NCBI RefSeq assembly: GCF_000743575.1
Contig: NZ_JQGC01000033.1
Location: 1 to 64,000 of the forward strand
Direction of reading: 5' to 3'
From: Devosia riboflavina
GTDB lineage: Bacteria > Pseudomonadota > Alphaproteobacteria > Rhizobiales > Devosiaceae
Length of the DNA stretch: 64,000 nucleotides
The notes beneath the pieces are model-generated. The model was not told the DNA's origin and searched no databases. It saw nothing but the letters and a program-made list of their open reading frames with translations. Both the position numbers and the translations under genes were made by a program. Of this stretch, positions 36,407-44,767 are shown piece by piece. Position 1 is the first letter of the stretch; the number at the start of each line of letters is the position of its first letter.

Positions 36407-36472
36407 CGTAAACGTTTACGACGCTACAATTGAGATGAAATCCGTGTCAAGACGGTTCCGTAAACGTTTTTG
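36407..36472. promoter_or_regulatory. Two LacI-type operators in the divergent promoter
   Basis: CGTAAACGTTTACG (36407-36420) is a perfect 14-bp palindrome. CGTAAACGTTTTTG (36459-36472) is a near copy whose centre is 52 bases away, about five helical turns, so looping is geometrically possible. GTAAACGTTTAC is a classical LacI/CcpA-type core. Confidence 0.75.
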
Positions 36473-36594
36473 GTGCCTGTTGAGAAAATTGAACGTGGCC
36501 TGTTTTTCGTCAGGCAAAGCGACAGGCAGGGCCTTGAGATCGCTCGCTGTTTCGGCCAACAGTGAGCCGCCGCTGCGGCATCTTTGGGGGATAG

Positions 36595-37620
36595 ATGAAG
36601 GGCATCAGGCGCCTGGCGCAGGATTTGAATATTTCGATTGGCACGGTTTCCCGCGCGCTCAATGGCCGGACCGATGTCAGCGAAGACACGCGCCGCCGCG
36701 TGCTCGAAGCAGCCGCTGCCATGGGCTATGTGCCCAATCAGGCCGGCCGCAGCCTGCGCCAGGGCAATACCAATGCCATCGGCTTCATGATCGAGCTCGG
36801 CGCCGACATCAACAGCAATAGCGACACCTTCTTCATGGGCGTCTTCGATGGCGTGCAATCGGTGCTTACCCGGCACCATCTCGACCTCGTGGCCCTACCC
36901 TGCCCAACCGACGAAGACCCCTCCGCCTATCTCCAGCGCATGATCGGCCGACGGCTCGTCGACGGCCTGATCATCTCGGCCACGCATCGCAAGGATTCGC
37001 GTATCGATCTGCTCACCAAGGCGCGCATCCCCTTCGTCGCCCTCGGCCGATCCATGACCACGGGCGATTATCCCTGGATCGACCTCGATTTCGACGGCGT
37101 CGCCCGCCGCGGCGTGGACCGTCTCGTCGCCGCTGGCCACAGCCGCATTGCCGCGGCCGTGCCGAGCAATGACATCAATCTCGGCTTCGTTTTCCTTGAT
37201 GGCTACAAGGCCGCGCTCAAGCGCCATGGCCTGCCGCTCGATCCCTCGCTGATCATGCGCGTGCCCTCGTCAGAACTCGGCGGCTACCAGCTCGGCCACG
37301 ATATCCTGTCGATGAAGGACCGACCGACGGCCGTCATCCTCAATTATGAGCTGCTCGCGCTTGGCATCTATCGTCAATTGGCCGAAGCCGGCCTGCAGCC
37401 CGGCCGCGACCTCGCCATTATCGGCTTCCGCGAAAACCCGGTTTCGCGCTTCATGTCGCCCCGCCTCACCTGTTTCCGCCTGTCCCTGCGCGATCTCGGC
37501 ATCGCGCTTGGCGAATCCCTCCTCGCCAGCATGCCGGCCTATGCCGATGCCTATCCCCTCGGCATGGTGCAGCGGATCTGGCCAATGGAGCTTATTCCCG
37601 GCGAGAGCGACCGGGTGTGA
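36595..37620 (+). CDS. LacI-family transcriptional regulator, divergent from the sugar operon
   Basis: A 341-residue LacI protein with helix-turn-helix IRRLAQDLNISIGTVSRALN (~4-23) and hinge DVSEDTRRRVLEAAAAMGY, then a ligand-binding domain. It is transcribed away from the Gfo/Idh/MocA gene across two palindromic sites that it probably binds. It differs from the LacI gene inside the operon, so the locus has two separate sugar sensors. Confidence 0.93.
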   Translation: MKGIRRLAQDLNISIGTVSRALNGRTDVSEDTRRRVLEAAAAMGYVPNQAGRSLRQGNTNAIGFMIELGADINSNSDTFFMGVFDGVQSVLTRHHLDLVALPCPTDEDPSAYLQRMIGRRLVDGLIISATHRKDSRIDLLTKARIPFVALGRSMTTGDYPWIDLDFDGVARRGVDRLVAAGHSRIAAAVPSNDINLGFVFLDGYKAALKRHGLPLDPSLIMRVPSSELGGYQLGHDILSMKDRPTAVILNYELLALGIYRQLAEAGLQPGRDLAIIGFRENPVSRFMSPRLTCFRLSLRDLGIALGESLLASMPAYADAYPLGMVQRIWPMELIPGESDRV

Positions 37621-37641
37621 ATCCAGTCCCCTCCACCAACT

Positions 37642-38526
37642 CTATCGCAGCCACTTCTCGAAAAACGCCAGCGTAGCCTCGCGCATCCGCGGCGTTTCCT
37701 GGTGCCCCACGCCCGGCTCGCTGACCAGCTCCAGCCGTTCCTCCATCCCCGCATAGGCCGGCGCCAATTCGGCCCAGGCCCGCTCGACGGCCAGCGGCGG
37801 GGTCAGCTTGTCCGCCTCGCCGATGCAGATCAGTTGCGGCCGAGGCGCCACGAGGGCAGCAATCGTCCCGCCATCCGCTTCGCGCAGCAGCCCCGGCACG
37901 GTGAGATAGATCCCGTGCCCGTCATGCGCCCCAAGTTCGATCATGGTGCGGAAATCGGCAAAACAGCAAAGGTGCGCCACTGCCGCGATCCGGTCATCCA
38001 GCGCCGCGAGCCAATAGCTCAGCGTGCAGCCCATCGAAATCCCGAATGCCCCGATCCGCTTGGGATCGACATCGCTACGCCCGGCGAGATAAGTCAGCGC
38101 CGCCGCATGCTCGCAAACCATCTGCCCGAAGAGCGACTTGCCGTGCCAAAGCAGCGCCTTGGCGGCAAAACTCTCGCTCACCGTTGCCCGCTCGCCGAAA
38201 ATGGGCATGTCGATAGCGAGCGTTACATAGCCTGCCCGTGCAAAAACCGGTCCCAGCGGATCGACCAGATATTCCCGCCCGTCGAGCAGTTCCCGCGCCC
38301 CGATGGCATAGCCGCCACCATGCGAATGCCCATAGAGAATGGCCGGAAGGCGCCGGTCGACCTGTGCCGGCCGCGTCAAAATCCCGCGCACGACTTCATC
38401 GCCGATCTGCAGGCGCAGATGCTCAATCACATAGTCGCCCCGCCCCTCCTCTTCGCTCGATACCAGCGAAATCGGCGGTTCTTCAAAACCCAGCAATTCG
38501 CTGAAGCGGGAACGAGTTATCGGCAT
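37642..38526 (-). CDS. Alpha/beta hydrolase (dienelactone hydrolase/esterase-like)
   Basis: A 294-residue hydrolase. The oxyanion region is LYGHSHGGGYAIG, the nucleophile elbow is GAFGISMGCTLSYW, and Asp and His candidates are CIGEADKLTPP and EPGVGHQETPRM. It resembles acetyl-xylan-esterase/DLH-type serine hydrolases, which would suit deacylation of plant sugars next to the arabinofuranoside locus. The start at 38526 follows AGGGAGGACAGA; the much longer open frame upstream of it is not coding. Confidence 0.87.
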   Translation of the reverse strand: MPITRSRFSELLGFEEPPISLVSSEEEGRGDYVIEHLRLQIGDEVVRGILTRPAQVDRRLPAILYGHSHGGGYAIGARELLDGREYLVDPLGPVFARAGYVTLAIDMPIFGERATVSESFAAKALLWHGKSLFGQMVCEHAAALTYLAGRSDVDPKRIGAFGISMGCTLSYWLAALDDRIAAVAHLCCFADFRTMIELGAHDGHGIYLTVPGLLREADGGTIAALVAPRPQLICIGEADKLTPPLAVERAWAELAPAYAGMEERLELVSEPGVGHQETPRMREATLAFFEKWLR

Positions 38527-38673
38527 TCTGTCCTCCCTGACCGCAAAGTAACTAGCCAGTGACATGCACCGGACGCAAGAGCGCATCCTTTTATCGGTAC
38601 TTGCCGATGGATGCAGGAATATGCATCTATCCGCTCGTCGCCCTCCCCGGCAGTTTATTCCGAGAGACCTTCC

Positions 38674-39795
38674 ATGACGCTCATGTCCCCCTTCACGCTG
38701 CGCGATCTCACCCTGCGCAATCGGACGGTCGTTGCCCCCATGTGCCAATATTCGGCCGTGGATGGCTTTGCCAATGACTGGCACTTCGCCCATCTGTCGC
38801 GCTTCGGCATCGGCGGCTTCGGCCTCGTCATTTTCGAAGCGACCAGCGTCGTGCCCGAGGGACGCATCACTTATGGCGATCTCGGCCTCTGGAAGGACGA
38901 ACAGATCGCTCCCCTCGCCCGCATCGTCGATTTTCTCCATAGCCAGGGTGCCGCCGCCGGCATCCAGCTCGCCCATGCCGGCCGCAAGGCTTCGACGCCT
39001 GTCGCTTGGCGCGGCCCCGAAACCCTGCAAACCGAAGAACAGCGCCGCGCCGCCGGTTATGAGCATTGGCAGCCCGTCGCCCCCTCGGCGGAATCGCACG
39101 ATCCCGCCAATCCCAATTTTCAGGTGCCTCTCGCGCTCGACAAGGCCGGCATCCAGCGCGTCATCGACGGTTTCGTCAGTGCCACCCAGCGCGCCGAAAA
39201 GGCCGGTTTCGACACTATCGAAATCCACGCCGCCCACGGCTACCTGCTCAACGAATTCCTCTCCCCGCTCGCTAATCACCGCACCGACGAATATGGCGGC
39301 TCCAGAGAGAACCGCATGCGGCTCCTCTTGGAAGTGACCGAAGCTGTCCGCGCCGTCTGGCCCGCGCAAAAGCCCCTGCTGGTCCGCATTTCCGTCAGCG
39401 ACAATGCCGAAGGCGGCTGGACCGTCGAGGACAGCGTCGTGCTCGCCCGCGAACTCAAGGCTCGTGGCGTCGACGCCGTCGATTGTTCAAGCAGCGGCTT
39501 TGCTCAGGGCCGCATCGCCTATGCTGCCTCCTACCAGGTGCCATTCGCCCGCGCCGTGAAGCAAGGCGCCGACATTCCAACCATGGCGGTTGGCCTCCTC
39601 GGCGATGTCGACGCCGCCGAATCGATCATAGCCAATGGCGACGCCGATTTCATCGCCCTCGCCCGCGGTGCCCTCAACGATCCCAATTGGCCGGTCCACG
39701 CCCAGCGCTATCTCGGCGCCGAGGACTATTCGCTCTGGCCCGTCCAGACCCAACGCGTCTCCGAGCACGACCGCGTACTCGGCTTGCGGGGCTGA
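38674..39795 (+). CDS. NADH:flavin oxidoreductase, old yellow enzyme family (YqjM-like)
   Basis: A 373-residue FMN-dependent ene-reductase TIM barrel. Present are VVAPMCQYSA with the YqjM-type Cys, IQLAHAGRKAS, the substrate-binding pair in IHAAHGYLLNEFLSP and the phosphate loop MAVGLLGD ... DFIALARGALNDP. These enzymes reduce activated C=C bonds, often in detoxification. It is divergent from the hydrolase gene; ATG 38674 follows CGAGAG. Confidence 0.93.
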   Translation: MTLMSPFTLRDLTLRNRTVVAPMCQYSAVDGFANDWHFAHLSRFGIGGFGLVIFEATSVVPEGRITYGDLGLWKDEQIAPLARIVDFLHSQGAAAGIQLAHAGRKASTPVAWRGPETLQTEEQRRAAGYEHWQPVAPSAESHDPANPNFQVPLALDKAGIQRVIDGFVSATQRAEKAGFDTIEIHAAHGYLLNEFLSPLANHRTDEYGGSRENRMRLLLEVTEAVRAVWPAQKPLLVRISVSDNAEGGWTVEDSVVLARELKARGVDAVDCSSSGFAQGRIAYAASYQVPFARAVKQGADIPTMAVGLLGDVDAAESIIANGDADFIALARGALNDPNWPVHAQRYLGAEDYSLWPVQTQRVSEHDRVLGLRG

Positions 39796-39802
39796 GGCCC
39801 AT

Positions 39803-39834
39803 TTGGGGCGAACCGCAACCCGCGATCGCCCCAA
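39803..39834 (+). terminator. Stem-loop after the old yellow enzyme gene
   Basis: TTGGGGCGA / TCGCCCCAA form a perfect 9-bp stem eight bases after the stop, followed by CAATTTC. The T tract is weak, so termination efficiency is uncertain. Confidence 0.55.
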
Positions 39835-39934
39835 CAATTTCACCGCCCAATCGAAATTTCGCCGCAAGGCGAATACACCCTTGAGCCAAGCGCTGCCGAT
39901 ACCCACTTCAGCGTCAGGCTCAAGGGAAGAGAAC

Positions 39935-40354
39935 ATGGATACCAAGGCTGCCGTCATCGCGCTTCTGAGCGTCTGGGGAGTTGGAACCGCAGCCTGCCTG
40001 CCGGCAACCGCCGAAGAGGCAGCGATCGAAGACGAAGGCGACAGCGACAATCCGCTGCTCAACAAGGTCTGGGTCCAGCAGGGCGAGTCGGCCAGCCCCG
40101 GCACCATGCAGATCTTCCTCGCCGACGGCACGCTCGTCAGCGATAGCTGCTGGGAAACCTATCGCCTCTCGAAGTGGCAGCAGGTTTCCGACACGGCGAT
40201 TTCCTGGGAAGAAGACGGCATGACCATCAATGCCGATATTTCGTCGCTGACGGCAGACGAACTCGTGCTCTCGCTCAAGCTCGGCAGCGACGTCGTCGAG
40301 CAGCGTTTTGCCCCTGCCGTCGTCCCCACCGTCTGCCCGGATATGCCGCGCTAA
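39935..40354 (+). CDS. Secreted or lipid-anchored small protein, uncharacterised
   Basis: A 139-residue protein with an N-terminal hydrophobic export signal (AAVIALLSVWGVG) ending near TAACLPATAEE, where Cys could be a lipidation site although the preceding residues are not an ideal lipobox. The mature part is acidic and probably beta-rich (KVWVQQGESASPGTMQIFL, DGTLVSDSCWETYRLSKW), with two further Cys that may pair. ATG 39935 follows AAGGGAAGAG. Family not recognised. Confidence 0.7.
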   Translation: MDTKAAVIALLSVWGVGTAACLPATAEEAAIEDEGDSDNPLLNKVWVQQGESASPGTMQIFLADGTLVSDSCWETYRLSKWQQVSDTAISWEEDGMTINADISSLTADELVLSLKLGSDVVEQRFAPAVVPTVCPDMPR

Positions 40355-40418
40355 CCAATTCGGCCCAGGGCGGCACTCGATGTGAGCAGTCTGTTAGCGC
40401 AAGCGTGTCGCTACACGC

Positions 40419-42341
40419 CTAAATGACCACCTGCGTGCCGATTTCCACCACGCGACCGGTGGGAATGTGGAAGTACTCGGTCGCGTCGCTCGCATTGCGG
40501 GCGAGACGGATAAACAGCCGATCCTGCCAGAAGCGCAACGGCCCGCTCTTCTTGCCCAATTTCAACGAACGCCGCGACAGGAAGAACGAGGTCGACATGA
40601 TGTCGAACTTCCACCCGAGCTTGCGCGCCAGCGCCAAGGCCGTCGGAATATTAGGCGTTTCCATATAGCCGAACGTCACGACCACGCGGAAAAACAGCTC
40701 GTTATAGGCGTCGATCGTCACCTTCTCATCATCCGGCACGCGCGGTGAAGCCGAAGTCCTGACCGTCAGGATGACGTTCTGTTCGTGCAACACCTTGTAA
40801 TGCTTGAGAGAATGCAGGAGCGCCGTCGGCGCACCCTCGATATCGCTGGTGAGGAAAATCGCCGTACCCGGCACAGTCGTCGGTTTCTTCTTGGCGAGAT
40901 TGTTGACGAGGAATTCCAGCGGCACCTCGTCGCGCCGGGTCTTTTCCGACAGGCGCCGACGTCCAGCCATCCAGCTCCACATGATCAGCGCCACGAACAG
41001 CGCCACCGCTGCCGGCACCCAGCCGCCCTGGAACAATTTCGAGACATTGGCGGCAAAGAACCCGCCATCGATGCAAAGATAGGCCACACCGAAAAGCACC
41101 ACGGCGATGGGATGCCACTTCCAGTTGCGCCACATGACGACAACAAGCAGCATCAGCGTCACGATCATCACGCCCGACACAGCAATGCCGTAAGCATTTG
41201 AAAGTGCGGAGGAACTGCCGAATGCAGCCACCAGGACCAGCACGCCGATCATCAGCATGGAATTGATCTGCGGCATATAAATCTGCCCGCTCTGCGTCGC
41301 CGAAGTGTGGTGCACCACCATGCGCGGCAGCATGTTGAGAGCGATCGCCTGCTGGGTGAGACTGTAAGTGCCGGTGATCACCGCCTGGCTGGCGATGATG
41401 GTCGCCAGCGTCGCGAGAATCACGAAGGGCAGCAGGCCCCATTCCGGGATCATCTCGAAGAAGGGGCTCGCGACATTGTCGACGCCATGGCTGATCACAT
41501 AAGCGCCCTGCCCGAAATAGTTGAGCAGCAGGCAGGGAAAGACGAGGCCGAACCAGGCCAGCACGATCGGCTTGCGGCCAAAGTGACCGAGATCGACATA
41601 GAGCGCCTCCGCACCGGTCACGGCCAGGAAAATGGCGCCGATCACGACGAAGGCAATGCCGAAATGGGTGACGAGAAACTGCACGCCCAGCAAGGGATTG
41701 ATCGCCCAGAGAATTTCCGGGTGCTGGATGATGTTGGAAATGCCGGCAATCCCCAGCGTCAGGAACCAGATCGCGGTCACAGGGCCGAAGACGATGGACA
41801 CCTTCGCCGTGCCGAATCTCTGGACGGCGAAGACGCCCAGAATCAGCACCAGCGTGATCGGCACCACCCAGCGGGTCATACCCGGCTGCACGAGCTCGAG
41901 CCCTTCAACCGCCGACAGCACGGACACGGCGGGAGTGATGATCGCATCGCCGAAAAACAGCGCCGCGCCGAGCACGCCGAGCGCGGTAATCCAGACCGGG
42001 GGATTGGTAAAAGTCTTTCGCGCAAGGGCCATAAGCGAGAGCGTGCCGCCTTCGCCATTGTTGTCGGCACGGGTCACGAAGAACACGTACTTGACCGCGA
42101 CGGTCAGGGTCAGCGCCCAGACGATCAGCGAGAGCAGGCCAAGCACCTCAATATCCGAGGAAGCCGCGCCAGGCCGCACATACATGGCCTGCCGGAAGGC
42201 GTAGATGGGGCTGGTACCAATGTCCCCATAAACAACGCCGATAGCCCCAAGGGTCAGGATTGGCAGATTGCTTTTCGCATGCCCGGCCTGATCGGCCGCT
42301 GCGAGACCGGCCTGGTGGCCGGTGGTTTCCGCTTGCGTCAT
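40419..42341 (-). CDS. kup: Low-affinity potassium transporter Kup
   Basis: A 640-residue KUP/HAK/KT transporter that imports K+ with H+. The N-terminal signature GAIGVVYGDIGTSPIYAFRQ starts helix 1, FFGDAIITPAVSVLSAVEG follows, and about 12 helices precede a cytoplasmic C-terminal domain from ~residue 460. Length fits the family (~620-640). It is monocistronic; no kdp or trk genes are nearby. Confidence 0.97.
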   Translation of the reverse strand: MTQAETTGHQAGLAAADQAGHAKSNLPILTLGAIGVVYGDIGTSPIYAFRQAMYVRPGAASSDIEVLGLLSLIVWALTLTVAVKYVFFVTRADNNGEGGTLSLMALARKTFTNPPVWITALGVLGAALFFGDAIITPAVSVLSAVEGLELVQPGMTRWVVPITLVLILGVFAVQRFGTAKVSIVFGPVTAIWFLTLGIAGISNIIQHPEILWAINPLLGVQFLVTHFGIAFVVIGAIFLAVTGAEALYVDLGHFGRKPIVLAWFGLVFPCLLLNYFGQGAYVISHGVDNVASPFFEMIPEWGLLPFVILATLATIIASQAVITGTYSLTQQAIALNMLPRMVVHHTSATQSGQIYMPQINSMLMIGVLVLVAAFGSSSALSNAYGIAVSGVMIVTLMLLVVVMWRNWKWHPIAVVLFGVAYLCIDGGFFAANVSKLFQGGWVPAAVALFVALIMWSWMAGRRRLSEKTRRDEVPLEFLVNNLAKKKPTTVPGTAIFLTSDIEGAPTALLHSLKHYKVLHEQNVILTVRTSASPRVPDDEKVTIDAYNELFFRVVVTFGYMETPNIPTALALARKLGWKFDIMSTSFFLSRRSLKLGKKSGPLRFWQDRLFIRLARNASDATEYFHIPTGRVVEIGTQVVI

Positions 42342-42435
42342 GAGCTTTGGGGCTCTCTGTTTAAGGGCGGGCGCCGCTATACACCCGGCACCTTACACAA
42401 ACAACACCATAAGCGTAACGGATTCAAAAACGAGA

Positions 42436-42466
42436 CAGGGGCCGCCCCTTGCGGAACGACCCCTGC
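42436..42466 (-). terminator. Terminator of the FMN reductase gene
   Basis: On the minus strand CAGGGG / CCCCTG with an inner GC-rich loop is followed by TCTCGTTTTTG, about 30 bases after the stop. Confidence 0.75.
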
Positions 42467-42495
42467 TGCAAACGAGACCTGGAGGTCCTCGTAAC

Positions 42496-43110
42496 TTATT
42501 CGGCAGCCTTGGCGGTAGCAGCGTCTTCTTCGCGCGCAGCCTTGGCAGCCTCACCCCACCAGATCAACTGGTCGAGCATGTCCTTGGCCGAATTGCCGAT
42601 CGAGCCTTCGATTTCGGTGAGCGACTTGGTGCCGCCAAAGCCCGGGTGCACGGCCATGAAGTCGGCGCCGGCAATGTGGACGGCCGAACGGGTCGAAACC
42701 ATCTGCAGCTCGATACCGATGGTGCGGAGGTTTTCGATGGCGCGAGCGCCGCCGACAGTGCCGTAACCCACTGCGCCGAAAGCCTTCTTGTTCCAGTTCA
42801 CATAGGCCTGGTCGAGAGCATTCTTGAGGGCGCCGGTGATGGCACGGTTATATTCGGCAACGACGAAGATGAAGCCGTCGAATTCGGAGATCTTGTTCTG
42901 CCAACGAACAGCTTCGGCGTTCTGCGACGGCATCCAGGCATTGGAAGCCATTTCGTCAAAGAACGGGAGCTGGAAATCGCGCAGGTCGACGATTTCGGCG
43001 TCGATTTCAGGGCGCTCATTGGCCTTGTCCAGAATCCACTGGGCGGGCTTTTCGCCAAAGCGGGTGGGACGGGTGGAGGAGATGATGACGCCGATCTTGA
43101 GCTTGGACAT
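42496..43110 (-). CDS. NADPH-dependent FMN reductase-like flavoprotein
   Basis: A 204-residue flavodoxin-fold protein. IISSTRPTRFGEKPAQWI is the FMN phosphate loop, FIFVVAEYNRAITGALKNAL covers the isoalloxazine-binding region, and GGARAIENLR is a further family motif. It is a chromate/quinone/azo-type reductase whose natural acceptor is not evident. It is monocistronic with its own terminator. Confidence 0.88.
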   Translation of the reverse strand: MSKLKIGVIISSTRPTRFGEKPAQWILDKANERPEIDAEIVDLRDFQLPFFDEMASNAWMPSQNAEAVRWQNKISEFDGFIFVVAEYNRAITGALKNALDQAYVNWNKKAFGAVGYGTVGGARAIENLRTIGIELQMVSTRSAVHIAGADFMAVHPGFGGTKSLTEIEGSIGNSAKDMLDQLIWWGEAAKAAREEDAATAKAAE

Positions 43111-43349
43111 TTGAGTGCCCTCCTTGGTAACAAAACGTAACTGAGGCGATATATGTGCCTGCCTCAGTTTCGCTCAAGAGGGCACCCGCTTGTGGTCCGG
43201 CGACATCGGAGTCACCCAGTCACATCGGTGTAAGTATAGGAAAACTCAGATTTTTCGCCGATTTTTCAGATTTTCCGGGAAAGGACAGCAGACTTGTCTC
43301 TTGGGAGCCAACTCAGCGTTCGCTAAATGGGAACAACCGGCACCTATTT

Positions 43350-44090
43350 TTACGCCAGCACCGCGATGTAGCGGCGCGTCGCTTCGGCAAAACCATAGAG
43401 CAAGGCATCGGCCGTGATTCCATGCCCGATGGACGCTTCCGCCACGCCCGGCACTGCCAACTGGAAAGCCGGCAGATTTTCGAGGGTGAGATCATGCCCC
43501 GCATTGAGGCCAATCCCAACCGAGAGCGCCGCCGCCGCCGTCTCGGCAAGTGAAGTCAGTTCGACTTGGGCGCGCGCTGGATCGGCGTAGCAGCCGCCAT
43601 AGGGGCCGGTGAACAGTTCGACGCGATCGGCACCGGTGGCCTTTGCGGCGGCCACGCCCTTGAGCCCCGCATCCGGATCGCAGAACAACGAAATGCGGCG
43701 GTCACTACGCTTGAGACGCTGGACGACCGAGGTGAGGAAATTGCCCTTCCCGACGAAATCCCAGCCGTGGTCGGACGTCGCCTGCGCCGGATCGTCTGGT
43801 ACCAGCGTGACCTGCTGCGGGTTGACGTCCTCGATCAGCTCAAGGAAATCGTCGCTCGGGTAGCCTTCAATATTGAATTCGGCATCCGGATATTCCTCGC
43901 GCAACAGGGCGCTGAGGTCATAGACATCGGTCCGGCGGATATGCCGCTCGTCAGGCCGCGGATGCACAGTAATGCCGCTAGCGCCGGCATCCATCACCAC
44001 GCGCGCAATGCCCGTGACGCTCGGCCAGGGCAAATCGCGCCGGTTGCGAAGCTGAGCGACAGCATTGAGATTGACGGAAAGCAGGGTCAT
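43350..44090 (-). CDS. pdxJ: Pyridoxine 5'-phosphate synthase
   Basis: A 246-residue TIM barrel that joins 1-deoxyxylulose 5-phosphate and 3-amino-2-oxopropyl phosphate in the DXP-dependent route to vitamin B6. LSVNLNAVAQLRN begins strand 1, GITVHPRPDERHIR supplies the active-site His, and FNIEGYPSDDFL and VELFTGPYGGCY follow. Length matches the family. It is not adjacent to pdxA. Confidence 0.96.
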   Translation of the reverse strand: MTLLSVNLNAVAQLRNRRDLPWPSVTGIARVVMDAGASGITVHPRPDERHIRRTDVYDLSALLREEYPDAEFNIEGYPSDDFLELIEDVNPQQVTLVPDDPAQATSDHGWDFVGKGNFLTSVVQRLKRSDRRISLFCDPDAGLKGVAAAKATGADRVELFTGPYGGCYADPARAQVELTSLAETAAAALSVGIGLNAGHDLTLENLPAFQLAVPGVAEASIGHGITADALLYGFAEATRRYIAVLA

Positions 44091-44192
44091 GGCGCGGACT
44101 CGGTAGGAATTTTGTTCTTCCTATACCGGATCGTCCGCGCCGCCCAATCGAACCTTTTGATAAGGCTTATGAGAGTTGTGACGGGTAGCCCG

Positions 44193-44747
44193 TCACATCC
44201 CTTCGGCACCCCGCCCGATGGCGGCCAGACCAGTGCGGACGACTTCGACGAGCCCGAGCGGCGACATCAAAGCAATAAAACTGTCGATCTTGTCGGGCTT
44301 GCCGGTCACTTCGAAAACAAAGCTTTCCACCGTCGCATCAATGATATGCGCGCGGAAGGCCTCGGCAAGGCGCAGGGTCTCGGCGCGGTGATCGCCCGTG
44401 CCCTTCACCTTGATCAAGGCGAGTTCGCGCTCGACATAATTGCCTTCGGCAGTCAGGTCGTGCACGCGGTGCACCGGCACCAAGCGCTCGAGCTGCAGCT
44501 TGATCTGCACCAGCGTCTTGGGCGTGGCGATGACGACAACCGTGATGCGACTAAGTCGACGTCCGTGTTCGGTCTCGCTGACAGTCAGGCTCTCGATATT
44601 GTAGCCGCGGGCCGAGAAGAGGCCGACGACCCGGGCGAGAATGCCCGGCTCATTATCGACGAGAACCGAGAGCGTGTGTCGCTCGGTCTGCTGGGTTTCC
44701 TGCGTGAGGAAATAGGCGGAGCCGGTAGGTTGGAGATGTGCGTTCAT
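44193..44747 (-). CDS. ilvN: Acetolactate synthase small (regulatory) subunit
   Basis: A 184-residue regulatory subunit. The N-terminal ACT domain (LSVLVDNEPGILARVVGLFS, GYNIESLTV) binds valine and confers feedback inhibition; the C-terminal domain activates the large subunit. It begins 20 bases after ilvB and is co-transcribed with it, downstream of a branched-chain attenuator. It is longer than E. coli IlvN and close to IlvH in size. Confidence 0.96.
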   Translation of the reverse strand: MNAHLQPTGSAYFLTQETQQTERHTLSVLVDNEPGILARVVGLFSARGYNIESLTVSETEHGRRLSRITVVVIATPKTLVQIKLQLERLVPVHRVHDLTAEGNYVERELALIKVKGTGDHRAETLRLAEAFRAHIIDATVESFVFEVTGKPDKIDSFIALMSPLGLVEVVRTGLAAIGRGAEGM

Positions 44748-44767
44748 GTCTTTTTCCTCCGCAGCGC

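Noticed and set aside
38527..39369. N-terminal extension of the alpha/beta hydrolase frame
   Set aside because: It is antisense to the old yellow enzyme gene, and a strong ribosome-binding site supports the start at 38526.
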